Shown piece after piece: positions 18,119-26,612 of a DNA stretch of 64,000 bases. Positions within the stretch are counted from its first letter, which is position 1, and the number at the start of each line of letters is the position of its first letter. Location of the stretch: assembly GCF_039652615.1 (NCBI RefSeq), contig NZ_JBDJAC010000011.1, positions 62,001 to 126,000 on the forward strand, in the 5' to 3' direction. The DNA comes from Fulvimarina sp039652615. GTDB lineage: Bacteria; Pseudomonadota; Alphaproteobacteria; Rhizobiales; Rhizobiaceae. The notes beneath the pieces were generated by a model. It saw nothing but the letters and a program-made list of their open reading frames with translations. It made no database searches and was not told the DNA's origin. The translations under genes were made by a program, and so were the position numbers.

Positions 18119-20544
18119 TGGACGAGACCCGCATTCAGGATCGCTCCGGCGCTGGCGAGCCTTCCTCCGCCGAGCTGGGCGAGCAGCCACCGACGCACGA
18201 AATGGCCATCAGGGGCGGCGTTCATACCAAACGCGTCCACGACAGCGGCGAAAAGCATGTCCTCGGCACGGCGCGCTATATCGATGACGAGCCGGAACTG
18301 CCGGGCACATTGCAGATCTATATCGCCATGAGCGAGAAGGCCCATGCGCGTATCCTGTCGCTCGATGTCTCCAAGGTTCGCGAAGCGCCCGGCATCGCCT
18401 GTGTGCTGACGGCGGACGATATCCCCGGCCAGAACGACTATTCCCCTGTCTTCGGCGACGATCCGATCTTCCCGCCGGTGAGCGGACCGGAGGCGATCGT
18501 CCAGTATGTCGGCCAGCCGATCTTCGCGGTCGCCGCCGAAACGATCGCGCTTGCGCGGCGCGCGGCAAAGCGCGCGGTCCTCGAATACGAGGACCTGCCG
18601 GCGGCGATTACCATCGAGGCGGCGCTGTTTCAGGCGCGGGAAACAGGCCACGATCTTCTCGATCCCCACGAAATGCGCATCGGCGACGTGGATGCTGAGC
18701 TCGAAGCCGCCCCGAAACGCGTCAGTGGCCGGGTCGCTGTGGGCGGACAGGACCACTTCTATCTCGAAGGCCAGATCGCGACATCGATCCCGCTGGAGGA
18801 CGGCGATGTGCTGGTGCGCTCCTCCACCCAGCATCCGTCCGAGGTTCAGCACAATGTCGCAAAGATGCTTGGCGTGCCGGATCATGCGGTGACCGTCGAG
18901 GTGCGGCGCATGGGCGGCGGCTTCGGCGGCAAGGAAAGTCAGCCGGCGCTGTTTGCCTCCGTGACGGCCCTTGCTGCGGTCAAGACCGGCCGGCCCGTAA
19001 AATGCCGGCTGGACCGAGATGACGACATGGAGATGACCGGCAAGCGCCACGAGGTGGAGATCGACTACGCGGTCGGCTTTTCAGAAAACGGACGCATCGC
19101 GGCGAGCGATTTTTCCCAGCTCGTGCGCTGTGGCTATTCCCGCGATCTCTCCGCCGCCATCGCCGACCGGGCGATGTTTCACGCCGACAATGCCTACAGC
19201 CTTCCCGCAGCGCGCATCCTGTCGCGCCGTCTGAAGACCAATACCGTCTCGAACACCGCCTTTCGTGGCTTTGGCGGGCCGCAGGGCATGGTGGGAATCG
19301 AGCGGGTGATGGACCGGATCGCATTCGAGACGGGCAAGGACCCGCTCGACGTGCGCAAGGTGAATTTCTACCCGTCCTTCGATGCCGGCACCGAGCCGGG
19401 CGTGACGCCCTATCACATGCCGGTGACGGACGCGGTCATCGCCGAAATCACCGAAGAACTGGAGACATCCTGCGACTACCGCGCGCGCCGCGAGGCGATC
19501 AGCGCCTTCAACGCGAAAAGCCCGGTCTTGAAAAAGGGCATCGCCCTGACGCCGGTGAAGTTCGGCATCTCCTTCACGACGAGCCATCTCAATCAGGCCG
19601 GGGCGCTGGTCCATGTCTACAAGGACGGTTCGGTTCACCTGAACCATGGCGGCACGGAGATGGGGCAGGGGCTCTTCGTGAAGGTCGCCCAGGTGGTGGC
19701 CGAGGAATTCCAGATCGACATCGAGAAGGTGAAGATCACCGCGACGACGACGGCCAAGGTGCCGAATACCTCGGCGACGGCCGCCTCCTCGGGTTCCGAT
19801 CTCAACGGCATGGCGGCCCAGGCAGCGGCGCGCACGATCAAGAACCGGCTGATCGACTATGCCGCGTCCCGCTATCACGTTCCGAAGGAACAAGTGGTGT
19901 TCGCGGCCAATCGCGTGCTGATCGGCAACGAGGAAAAGCGCTTCGCCGATCTCGTGGGCGAAGCCTATCTCGCCCGGATTTCTCTCTCCTCCACCGGTTT
20001 CTACGCGACGCCCGACATTCATTACGACCGCGAGAGCGCGAGCGGCCGGCCGTTCTATTATTTTGCCTATGGTGCGGCCTGTTCTGAAGTGGTCGTCGAT
20101 ACCCTGACCGGCGAATACAGGCTGACCCGCGCCGACATCCTGCATGATTGCGGCAAGTCCCTGAACCCGGCGATCGACCGGGGCCAGATCGAGGGCGGCT
20201 TCATTCAGGGCATGGGCTGGCTCACCACGGAAGAGCTCTGGTGGAACGAGAAGGGTCGGCTGATGACCCATGCGCCTTCCACCTACAAGATCCCGACGGC
20301 CAACGACCGGCCGGATAATCTGCGCATTGCCATCTGGGACAAGGGCGAGAACCGCTCCGACACGATCTATCGGTCGAAAGCCGTTGGCGAGCCGCCCTTC
20401 ATGCTGGCGATCTCAGTGTTCTCGGCCCTGACCGACGCGGTGATCGCGGCAGGAAACGGCAAGGCTTTCCCCGATCTCGATGCCCCGGCGACGCCGGAGC
20501 GGGTGCTGAAGGCGATCGAGGGGGTTAAGGGGACGACCGCTTGA
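18118..20544 (+). CDS. xdhB: Xanthine dehydrogenase molybdopterin subunit
   Basis: The protein has 808 residues from ATG 18118, which overlaps the xdhA stop; a TTG one codon earlier is unlikely. This is the Moco-binding catalytic subunit oxidising hypoxanthine and xanthine to urate. Residues about 40-150 are the aldehyde oxidase/xanthine dehydrogenase hammerhead domain. GGGFGGKE near 262-269 contacts the cofactor, and TAFRGFGGPQGM and HLNHGGTEMGQG are further Moco motifs. It overlaps xdhC by 4 bases. Confidence 0.96.
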   Translation: MDETRIQDRSGAGEPSSAELGEQPPTHEMAIRGGVHTKRVHDSGEKHVLGTARYIDDEPELPGTLQIYIAMSEKAHARILSLDVSKVREAPGIACVLTADDIPGQNDYSPVFGDDPIFPPVSGPEAIVQYVGQPIFAVAAETIALARRAAKRAVLEYEDLPAAITIEAALFQARETGHDLLDPHEMRIGDVDAELEAAPKRVSGRVAVGGQDHFYLEGQIATSIPLEDGDVLVRSSTQHPSEVQHNVAKMLGVPDHAVTVEVRRMGGGFGGKESQPALFASVTALAAVKTGRPVKCRLDRDDDMEMTGKRHEVEIDYAVGFSENGRIAASDFSQLVRCGYSRDLSAAIADRAMFHADNAYSLPAARILSRRLKTNTVSNTAFRGFGGPQGMVGIERVMDRIAFETGKDPLDVRKVNFYPSFDAGTEPGVTPYHMPVTDAVIAEITEELETSCDYRARREAISAFNAKSPVLKKGIALTPVKFGISFTTSHLNQAGALVHVYKDGSVHLNHGGTEMGQGLFVKVAQVVAEEFQIDIEKVKITATTTAKVPNTSATAASSGSDLNGMAAQAAARTIKNRLIDYAASRYHVPKEQVVFAANRVLIGNEEKRFADLVGEAYLARISLSSTGFYATPDIHYDRESASGRPFYYFAYGAACSEVVVDTLTGEYRLTRADILHDCGKSLNPAIDRGQIEGGFIQGMGWLTTEELWWNEKGRLMTHAPSTYKIPTANDRPDNLRIAIWDKGENRSDTIYRSKAVGEPPFMLAISVFSALTDAVIAAGNGKAFPDLDAPATPERVLKAIEGVKGTTA

Positions 20545-21344
20545 TCCCCGCCATCCTCGTCACGATTACGCGCGCCCTGGGCTCGACCCCGCGGGAGGCG
20601 GGTGCGTCGATGCTGGTGACGGGTGATCGTGCGGAAGGCACGATCGGCGGGGGGCGATTGGAATTTGACGCCATAGCGACCGCGCGGAAGATGTTGGAAA
20701 CCGGCGTGGTACGGACGGAGCAATCCGTGCCTCTCGGCCCCGAAATCGGCCAGTGCTGCGGCGGGCGTGTGGATCTTCTCTTCGAGCGGGCCGATGAGGC
20801 GGTCATGATGCGAAACCGCGAGGCGGCGGTTGAGCGGGCGAAAGACCGGCCGCAAGTCGTTCTTTTCGGCGCCGGGCATACGGGCCGCGCCCTTGCCCAG
20901 GCGCTCGCGCCCCTTCCGCTGAACGTCACCCTCGTGGATTCCCGTGCCGAAACGCTTGAAAACCTGCCCGTTCCGGTCTGTAAGGTCGTTGCCGTCATGC
21001 CGGAGTCCATGGTCGCGGAGGCTCCGTCTGGCACCGGTTTCGTCGTAATGACCCACGATCATGCCCTCGATTTCCTGATCGCCGCCGAGGCGCTTCGCCG
21101 GCATGACGCGGGTTATGTCGGGATGATCGGTTCGGCCACGAAGCGCGCGCGGTTCAGAACCTATCTGAAGGAGGCCGGCCGCGAAGGCGATATCGACCGT
21201 CTCACCCTGCCTTTGGGAGGCACCGCGCTGCGCGACAAGCGCCCGGAGGTCATCGCTGCGATGACGGCGGCTGAACTCTGTGGATGCCTTCTTTCCGGTC
21301 AGCAGAAATCAGTGCCCGTTCGCTTGGCAGATGCGGTTTCGTAG
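20541..21344 (+). CDS. xdhC: XdhC molybdenum cofactor chaperone
   Basis: The protein has 267 residues from a TTG codon whose last bases overlap the xdhB TGA, a coupling arrangement. XdhC binds and sulfurates Moco and inserts it into XdhB. GSTPREAGASMLV, EGTIGGGRLEF (catalytic Gly-rich loop) and a Rossmann segment LFGAGHTGRAL are present, with GYVGMIGSATKRARF toward the end. Third gene of uraH-xdhABC. Confidence 0.94.
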   Translation: MIPAILVTITRALGSTPREAGASMLVTGDRAEGTIGGGRLEFDAIATARKMLETGVVRTEQSVPLGPEIGQCCGGRVDLLFERADEAVMMRNREAAVERAKDRPQVVLFGAGHTGRALAQALAPLPLNVTLVDSRAETLENLPVPVCKVVAVMPESMVAEAPSGTGFVVMTHDHALDFLIAAEALRRHDAGYVGMIGSATKRARFRTYLKEAGREGDIDRLTLPLGGTALRDKRPEVIAAMTAAELCGCLLSGQQKSVPVRLADAVS

Positions 21345-21389
21345 TGCCATAGTGTCGCGAACGAATTTGAATGGGATAGCCCGCGATCC

Positions 21390-22940
21390 ATGACGGCGCG
21401 CCTTGAACTGAACGGCATTACCAAGCGCTTTCCGGGAGTGACCGCCAACGAGAATGTCTCGTTTGCCGTCGCGCCGGGTGAAATTCACGCACTTCTTGGT
21501 GAGAACGGGGCCGGAAAGTCGACCCTCGTAAAGATCATCTACGGTGTGCAGCGCGCCGACGAGGGCACGATCACCTTCGATGGCGACCGTGTGGAGATCG
21601 CATCGCCCCATGCGGCCCGGGCGCTCGGCATCGGGATGGTGTTCCAACACTTCTCGCTGTTCGAGGCGATGACCGTTCTCGAGAATATCGCCCTCGGCAT
21701 GGACAATCCGCCGCCGAGCCGGGAGCTGGAGGAAAAGGTTCGGCAGGTGCTGAAGACCTACGGCCTCTCGCTCGATCCGCACCGTGAGGTTCACACCCTG
21801 TCGGTCGGCGAGCGTCAGCGCATCGAAATCGTCCGGGCGCTCATCCAGAATCCGAAACTGCTCATCATGGACGAGCCGACCTCGGTGCTGACGCCGCAGG
21901 AGGTGGACCGGCTGTTCGATATCCTGCGCCAGCTGAAGAGCGAAGGCTGCTCGATCCTCTACATCTCCCACAAGCTGTCCGAGATCAAGGCGCTGTGCGA
22001 TTCGGCGACCGTTCTGCGCGGGGGCAAGGTTGTCGGCACCTGCGATCCGGCGGAGGAGACCGCGCGCTCCATGGCCGAAATGATGATCGGCGGGAGCCTG
22101 AAGGATCTCTCCTCCAAGGAGGGTTGCGTCTTCGGCGAGGAGCGTTTCGCGGTCTCGAAGCTCTCTGCGCCCGGCGAACCGCCCTTCGGTGTCAGCCTAA
22201 AGGATGTCTCCTTCTCGATCCGCTCGGGGGAGATCCTCGGCATTGCGGGCGTTGCCGGCAATGGCCAGAACGAGCTTCTCTCGGTGCTGTCGGGCGAGCG
22301 GACGGACGGTGTTTCCGGCACGATCACGCTCGATGGCGAAGAGCTTTCGCGGCTCGGCGTCGGCGCGCGGCGCAAGAAGGGGCTTGCGGCTCTGCCCGAG
22401 GAGCGCAACGGCCATGCCGCGATCGGTACGATGAGCCTTGCGGAAAACACGCTTCTGTCGGCGCGGGGTCCGAAATCCCTTGCGGAAGGCGGCATTCTGC
22501 GAACGGGCAGGATCAATGACTACGCCAAGGCCGTGATCGAAGCCTTCTCCGTCAAGGCGACCGGGCCGAAGGCGAAGGCCGGCAGTCTTTCGGGTGGCAA
22601 TCTGCAAAAATTCGTGGTCGGCCGCGAGATCATGACCGATCCGGCGGTCTTCATCGTCTCCCAGCCGACCTGGGGCGTCGATGCGGGCGCGGCGGGCTTC
22701 ATCCGACAGGCGATGATCGATCTCGTCGCCAGGGGCGCCGCGATCCTGCTGGTCAGCCAGGACCTCGACGAACTCCTGCAACTTTGCGACCGGCTTGCCG
22801 TGATCAACGGCGGCTCGCTGTCGGAGGCGATGGATGTGAAGACGGTTTCGATCGAGAAGATCGGCCTCCTGATGGGCGGGGTCCACGGCGAGGACGATGC
22901 CGACCGGGGCGCGGGGCTCGCCAGGGAGAAGGCCGCATGA
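21390..22940 (+). CDS. Nucleoside/purine ABC transporter ATPase, two domains
   Basis: The protein has 516 residues with two nucleotide-binding halves. The first has Walker A GENGAGKST, signature LSVGERQRIEIV and Walker B LLIMDEPTSVL. The second has the relaxed P-loop GVAGNGQNEL and signature LSGGNLQKFVVG, as is normal for the ribose/nucleoside (RbsA/YufO) group. It overlaps the next permease by 4 bases. Downstream a BMP-type binding protein sets the substrate class as nucleosides or bases. Xanthine, guanine or urate are likely, from the xdh and guaD neighbours. Confidence 0.92.
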   Translation: MTARLELNGITKRFPGVTANENVSFAVAPGEIHALLGENGAGKSTLVKIIYGVQRADEGTITFDGDRVEIASPHAARALGIGMVFQHFSLFEAMTVLENIALGMDNPPPSRELEEKVRQVLKTYGLSLDPHREVHTLSVGERQRIEIVRALIQNPKLLIMDEPTSVLTPQEVDRLFDILRQLKSEGCSILYISHKLSEIKALCDSATVLRGGKVVGTCDPAEETARSMAEMMIGGSLKDLSSKEGCVFGEERFAVSKLSAPGEPPFGVSLKDVSFSIRSGEILGIAGVAGNGQNELLSVLSGERTDGVSGTITLDGEELSRLGVGARRKKGLAALPEERNGHAAIGTMSLAENTLLSARGPKSLAEGGILRTGRINDYAKAVIEAFSVKATGPKAKAGSLSGGNLQKFVVGREIMTDPAVFIVSQPTWGVDAGAAGFIRQAMIDLVARGAAILLVSQDLDELLQLCDRLAVINGGSLSEAMDVKTVSIEKIGLLMGGVHGEDDADRGAGLAREKAA

Positions 22941-24064
22941 TGGGCTGGGAGCTTGAGCCTCGGCGCGAGGCGAGCCGCGCGGCCAATCTCGCAGCGCCAG
23001 TGATCGCCGTCCTCGGTGCCCTCGTCACGGGCGCGATCCTTTTCACGCTGCTCGGCCATAACGGCGTCTCGGCGGTCTACGAGATTTTCATCGCGCCGCT
23101 CACCAATGCCTATCGCTGGCAGGACCTTCTGGTAAAGGCCGCGCCGCTCGCCATCATCGCGACCGGGCTCGCCATCGGCTTTCGCGCCAATGTCTGGAAT
23201 ATCGGAGCCGAGGGGCAATACATTCTCGGCGGTCTCGGCGGGACATGGGTGGCGCTTCACACCCTCGACATGACGGGCGCGTGGATCCTGCCCGCCATGA
23301 TCCTGATGGGGATGATCTGGGGCGCTGCCTATGCGGCGGTGCCCGCGATCCTGAAGACCAAGCTCGGCGTCAACGAGATCCTGTCCTCCCTGATGTTGAA
23401 CTATGTGGCAATCCAGCTGCTGTTCTATCTGATGCGCTCGCCGTGGAAGGACCCGATGGCGTTCGGGTTCCCGCAGACGGCGATGTTCACCTCAGATCAG
23501 ACCCTGCCCATGGTGGCATCCGGCACGCTCATCCATCTCGGCGTTCCGATCGCTGCCGCGATTGCGCTGACAGCCTGGGGCGTGATGACCCGCACCATTG
23601 TCGGCTTTCAGGTGCGAAGCGTCGGGGCAAGCCCGAAGGCGGCCCGCTTTGCCGGCTTCTCGGCCAGTTCCACGGTCTGGCTCTCGCTTCTCATCGGTGG
23701 CGGGCTGGCGGGCCTTGCCGGCATACTCGAAGCGTCCGGCCCGTTCGGCCAGATGGTCCCGCAGTTTCCGACGGGCTACGGCTATACGGCGATTATCGTC
23801 GCCTTTCTCGGTCGGCTGAACCCGCTCGGCATTCTGGTCGCGGCCTTCGTTCTGGCGCTCACCTATGTGGGCGGCGAAAACGCCCAGACGGCGATCGGCC
23901 TGCCGAATGCGGCGGCGGGTGTCTTCCAGGCGCTGATGCTGTTCTTCCTGCTGGGCGTCGACATTCTTTCCTCCTATCGCCTGAAGCGGTCGGCGCCGGC
24001 CAAGGCGGCGGCTGAACCGCGTTCGGCTCCGGCCCCGGCCAGCGCGGAGACGGCAAACGCATGA
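22937..24064 (+). CDS. Nucleoside/purine ABC transporter permease 1
   Basis: The protein has 375 residues starting MMGWELEPRREAS at the ATG overlapping the ATPase stop. Family YufP/NupB: a cytosolic N-terminus, then about ten membrane helices, with FRANVWNIGAEGQYILGG and ILKTKLGVNEILSSLMLNY as recognisable segments. The C-terminal tail is Ala/Pro-rich. It forms the channel with the next permease. Confidence 0.92.
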   Translation: MMGWELEPRREASRAANLAAPVIAVLGALVTGAILFTLLGHNGVSAVYEIFIAPLTNAYRWQDLLVKAAPLAIIATGLAIGFRANVWNIGAEGQYILGGLGGTWVALHTLDMTGAWILPAMILMGMIWGAAYAAVPAILKTKLGVNEILSSLMLNYVAIQLLFYLMRSPWKDPMAFGFPQTAMFTSDQTLPMVASGTLIHLGVPIAAAIALTAWGVMTRTIVGFQVRSVGASPKAARFAGFSASSTVWLSLLIGGGLAGLAGILEASGPFGQMVPQFPTGYGYTAIIVAFLGRLNPLGILVAAFVLALTYVGGENAQTAIGLPNAAAGVFQALMLFFLLGVDILSSYRLKRSAPAKAAAEPRSAPAPASAETANA

Positions 24065-24975
24065 ACATCGATCTGACCGTCGCCATCCTCATGACCATCG
24101 CGGGAGCCGCGACCCCGCTCCTGATCGCCGCGCTCGGCGAGCTGGTGGTCGAAAAATCCGGCGTCCTCAATCTCGGCGTCGAGGGCATGATGCTGATCGG
24201 GGCCGTCACCGGCTTCGCCGTCGCCTATCAAACCGGCGTGCCGACCTTCGGCGCGATGGCCGCGCTTCTCGCCGGCGCGCTCGTTTCGCTGATCTTTGCC
24301 TTTCTCACGCTTTCGCTGATGGCCAATCAGGTTGCGACGGGGCTTGCGCTGACGATCTTCGGCACCGGCGTCTCCGCGCTCATCGGCGCGCCCTTCGTCG
24401 GCATCACGACCTCGACGCTCGGGCCGCTTTTGACCTTCGACAATCCGGTTCTGAGGCTGATCTTCGGCCACTCGCCGCTCGTCTATGTCGCCATCGCGCT
24501 CACCGTCGCGGTCTGGTGGTTCCTCAAGCATTCGCGCGGCGGCCTGATCCTGCGCGCGGTGGGCGAATCCGACGATGCGGCCCATGCCATCGGCTATCCT
24601 GTCTTGAAGATCCGCTATCTCGCCATCCTCTTCGGCGGAGCGATGGCGGGACTTGCGGGCTGCTACTATTCCCTCGTCCTCACGCCCATGTGGGCGGAGC
24701 GGCTGACGGCGGGCCGTGGCTGGATCGCCATCGCCCTCGTCGTCTTCGCTTCGTGGAAGCCGGGGCGCGTCCTGCTCGGGGCCTATCTCTTCGGCCTCGT
24801 CATCACCATGGAGCTGCAGGCCAAGGCCGCCGGCTTCAACATGTTCGCGCCCGAATTCCTCGCGGCGCTTCCCTATATCGCGACGGTTGCGGTACTCGCG
24901 GTCATCTCGTTCGCGAGGAAAGGCGGCGCGAACGCGCCCGCCTGCCTCGGAAAACCCTTCCGGGCCACGGCCTGA
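24061..24975 (+). CDS. Nucleoside/purine ABC transporter permease 2
   Basis: The protein has 304 residues, family YufQ/NupC. Its start overlaps the previous stop by 4 bases. NLGVEGMMLIGA and YWSL-like segments such as GCYYSLVLTPMWAERLTAGR are characteristic, and about eight hydrophobic helices are visible. Confidence 0.92.
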   Translation: MNIDLTVAILMTIAGAATPLLIAALGELVVEKSGVLNLGVEGMMLIGAVTGFAVAYQTGVPTFGAMAALLAGALVSLIFAFLTLSLMANQVATGLALTIFGTGVSALIGAPFVGITTSTLGPLLTFDNPVLRLIFGHSPLVYVAIALTVAVWWFLKHSRGGLILRAVGESDDAAHAIGYPVLKIRYLAILFGGAMAGLAGCYYSLVLTPMWAERLTAGRGWIAIALVVFASWKPGRVLLGAYLFGLVITMELQAKAAGFNMFAPEFLAALPYIATVAVLAVISFARKGGANAPACLGKPFRATA

Positions 24976-25003
24976 GAAATCAGTTCAAAAGGAGTTTCCC
25001 TCA

Positions 25004-26095
25004 ATGTTCAGCATCACCAAGCGCAGGCTTCTCGCGGCCGCCACCTTCGCAGCAGCCTCGCTGGCCGTGCCAGTGGCGTTCGCACAGGATTCCGGGGACG
25101 GAGAGAAAACCAAGGTCGGCTTCGTCTATGTCGGACCTGTCGGCGATTTCGGCTGGACCTACGCCCATGATCAGGGCCGCCAGTGCATGGCCGAGAACCT
25201 CGGCGACAAGGTCGAGACGACCTATGTCGAAAACGTCGCCGAAGGCCCGGACGCCGAGCGCGTCATCCGTCAGCTCGCCCAGGACGGTGCGGACATCATC
25301 TTCACGACCTCTTTCGGATTCGGCAATCCGACCCTCAAGGTCGCCAAGCAGTTTCCGGACGTGAAGTTCGAGCACGCAACCGGCTTCCAGGCGGGACCGG
25401 AGAACATGGCGCTCTATAACTCGAAGTTCTATCAGGGACGCGCGGTTCTCGGCACCATTGCCGGCGAAATGTCCAAGAGCGGCAAGGCCGGTTACATCGC
25501 TTCCTTCCCGATTCCGGAAGTCGTGATGGGCATCAACGCCTTCCAGCTCGCCGCCCAGAAGGTGAACCCGGATTTCAAGACCCAGGTCGTCTGGGTGAAC
25601 TCCTGGTATGACCCGGCGAAGGAAGCCGACGCGGCCAACGCACTGCTCTCTCAGGGCGTCGACGTCATCACCCAGCACACGGACTCGCCGGCCCCGCTGC
25701 AGGCCGCCGAAAAAGCCGGTGCCATCGCCTTCGGCCAGGCGTCGAACATGGAGAGCTTCGCGCCAAACGCCCATATGACCGCGATCATCGACGAATGGTG
25801 CCCCTATTACACCAAGCGCGTTCAGGAGGTGATGGACGGCACCTGGAAGCCGCACAATGTGTGGCTCGGCATGGAAGAGGGCGAGGTCGTCATGGCCCCG
25901 TTCAACGACAAGATGCCCGAGGAAGTGAAGAAGGCCGCCCAGAAGGTCTATGACGAGACCAAGGCCGGCAATTACGAGATCTTCACCGGCCCGATCAAGG
26001 ACCAGTCCGGCGAGATCCGCGTACCGGAAGGCGAGACCATGACCGAGGACGAGCTTTTGAAGATGGACTGGTACGTGGAAGGCGTTCAGAGTTAA
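25004..26095 (+). CDS. BMP-family substrate-binding protein
   Basis: The protein has 363 residues with a signal peptide (RRLLAAATFAAASLAVPVAFAQ, cut near residue 27). The start is fixed by AAAAGGAG eight bases upstream of ATG 25004. VGFVYVGPVGDFGWTYAHD, YVENVAEGPDAERVI and FTTSFGFGNPTLKVA match basic-membrane-protein lipoproteins that bind purine nucleosides, but here there is no lipobox Cys, so it is probably a free periplasmic protein. It completes the ABC importer begun at 21390. Confidence 0.94.
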   Translation: MFSITKRRLLAAATFAAASLAVPVAFAQDSGDGEKTKVGFVYVGPVGDFGWTYAHDQGRQCMAENLGDKVETTYVENVAEGPDAERVIRQLAQDGADIIFTTSFGFGNPTLKVAKQFPDVKFEHATGFQAGPENMALYNSKFYQGRAVLGTIAGEMSKSGKAGYIASFPIPEVVMGINAFQLAAQKVNPDFKTQVVWVNSWYDPAKEADAANALLSQGVDVITQHTDSPAPLQAAEKAGAIAFGQASNMESFAPNAHMTAIIDEWCPYYTKRVQEVMDGTWKPHNVWLGMEEGEVVMAPFNDKMPEEVKKAAQKVYDETKAGNYEIFTGPIKDQSGEIRVPEGETMTEDELLKMDWYVEGVQS

Positions 26096-26213
26096 TACCG
26101 GCGGACCTTTGAAACCATCGGTTTCATGGGCCGTCGGCAGCCCGAGCGGCGTTTGAGCCGTTTGCCGGGCGTGGATTGACCCCACGGGTCAATTCGTTTG
26201 TCCGGCGGTCTAA
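26096..26213 (+). repeat. Dispersed intergenic repeat, copy B (X-H order)
   Basis: It begins on the base after the BMP gene stop codon and runs to GTCCGGCGGTC. It matches copy A (3531-3642) with only about half a dozen changes, including the same hairpin GGATTGACCC, CAC, GGGTCAATTC. As it follows the operon directly, it may serve as a 3' hairpin. Confidence 0.85.
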
Positions 26214-26320
26214 AGCCTTTGAACCACGAGCCAGCGTGACTCCGGCATTTGAGCCGGGGTCATTTCGCAGGGCTGCCCCATAACGGTGTGGCTGACCTCA
26301 TAGGCTTAAACCATCGTCCC

Positions 26321-26348
26321 TCATCCTCCGGTCGGTTTCCGAGGATGA
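26321..26348. repeat. Worn CATCCTCGG-type palindrome
   Basis: TCATCCTC and GAGGATGA, 12 bases apart, resemble half of the perfect inverted element at 47760-47887. It lies between the BMP gene and guaD. Confidence 0.5.
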
Positions 26349-26417
26349 CGACCTCCATATCGTGGGGGCTACCTCACGCGCTGCTGCCAGCCGAGCCGAG
26401 CTCGGGGAGCCCACGAT

Positions 26418-26612
26418 TTGGACCTATGTCTCCGATGGCTGCAGTTCGTGGTGCGCTGGGTGCATGCTGTCTCGGCCATCCCCGGGATCGGCGCGTTCTT
26501 CTCTTTCATCGCGCTCGCTCTTGGCGTCAGGAAATGCCACGATCAGCCTGAAGGGGATGCAGGCGCTCGCGTTGCCACAGAGCAAGCACTGACGGAGGTC
26601 ACCGCACGATGA
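26418..26612 (+). pseudogene. puuD: Remnant of PuuD-type membrane urate oxidase
   Basis: A 64-codon frame opens at a TTG and reads CLRWLQFVVRWVHAVSAIPG, then IGAFFSFIALALGVRK and QPEGDAGA. This resembles the first helix region of PuuD (urate oxidase N domain), which I know as WLxxxxRWLHVxxAIAWIGS followed by SFYFIALDLGLRK and LPEGxxGE. Changes such as the AW to PG substitution and SFYF to FFSF suggest decay. PuuD is normally over 400 residues with a C-terminal cytochrome c domain; here the frame ends after 64 codons. Its TGA overlaps the guaD ATG (ATGA), as if the original gene end survived an internal deletion. Homology is from memory and not aligned. Confidence 0.55.

Noticed and set aside
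25900..26610. Several short open frames between the BMP gene and guaD as candidate small proteins
   Set aside because: Apart from the PuuD-like frame ending at 26612, they overlap the repeat copy, lack ribosome sites and have no conserved look.
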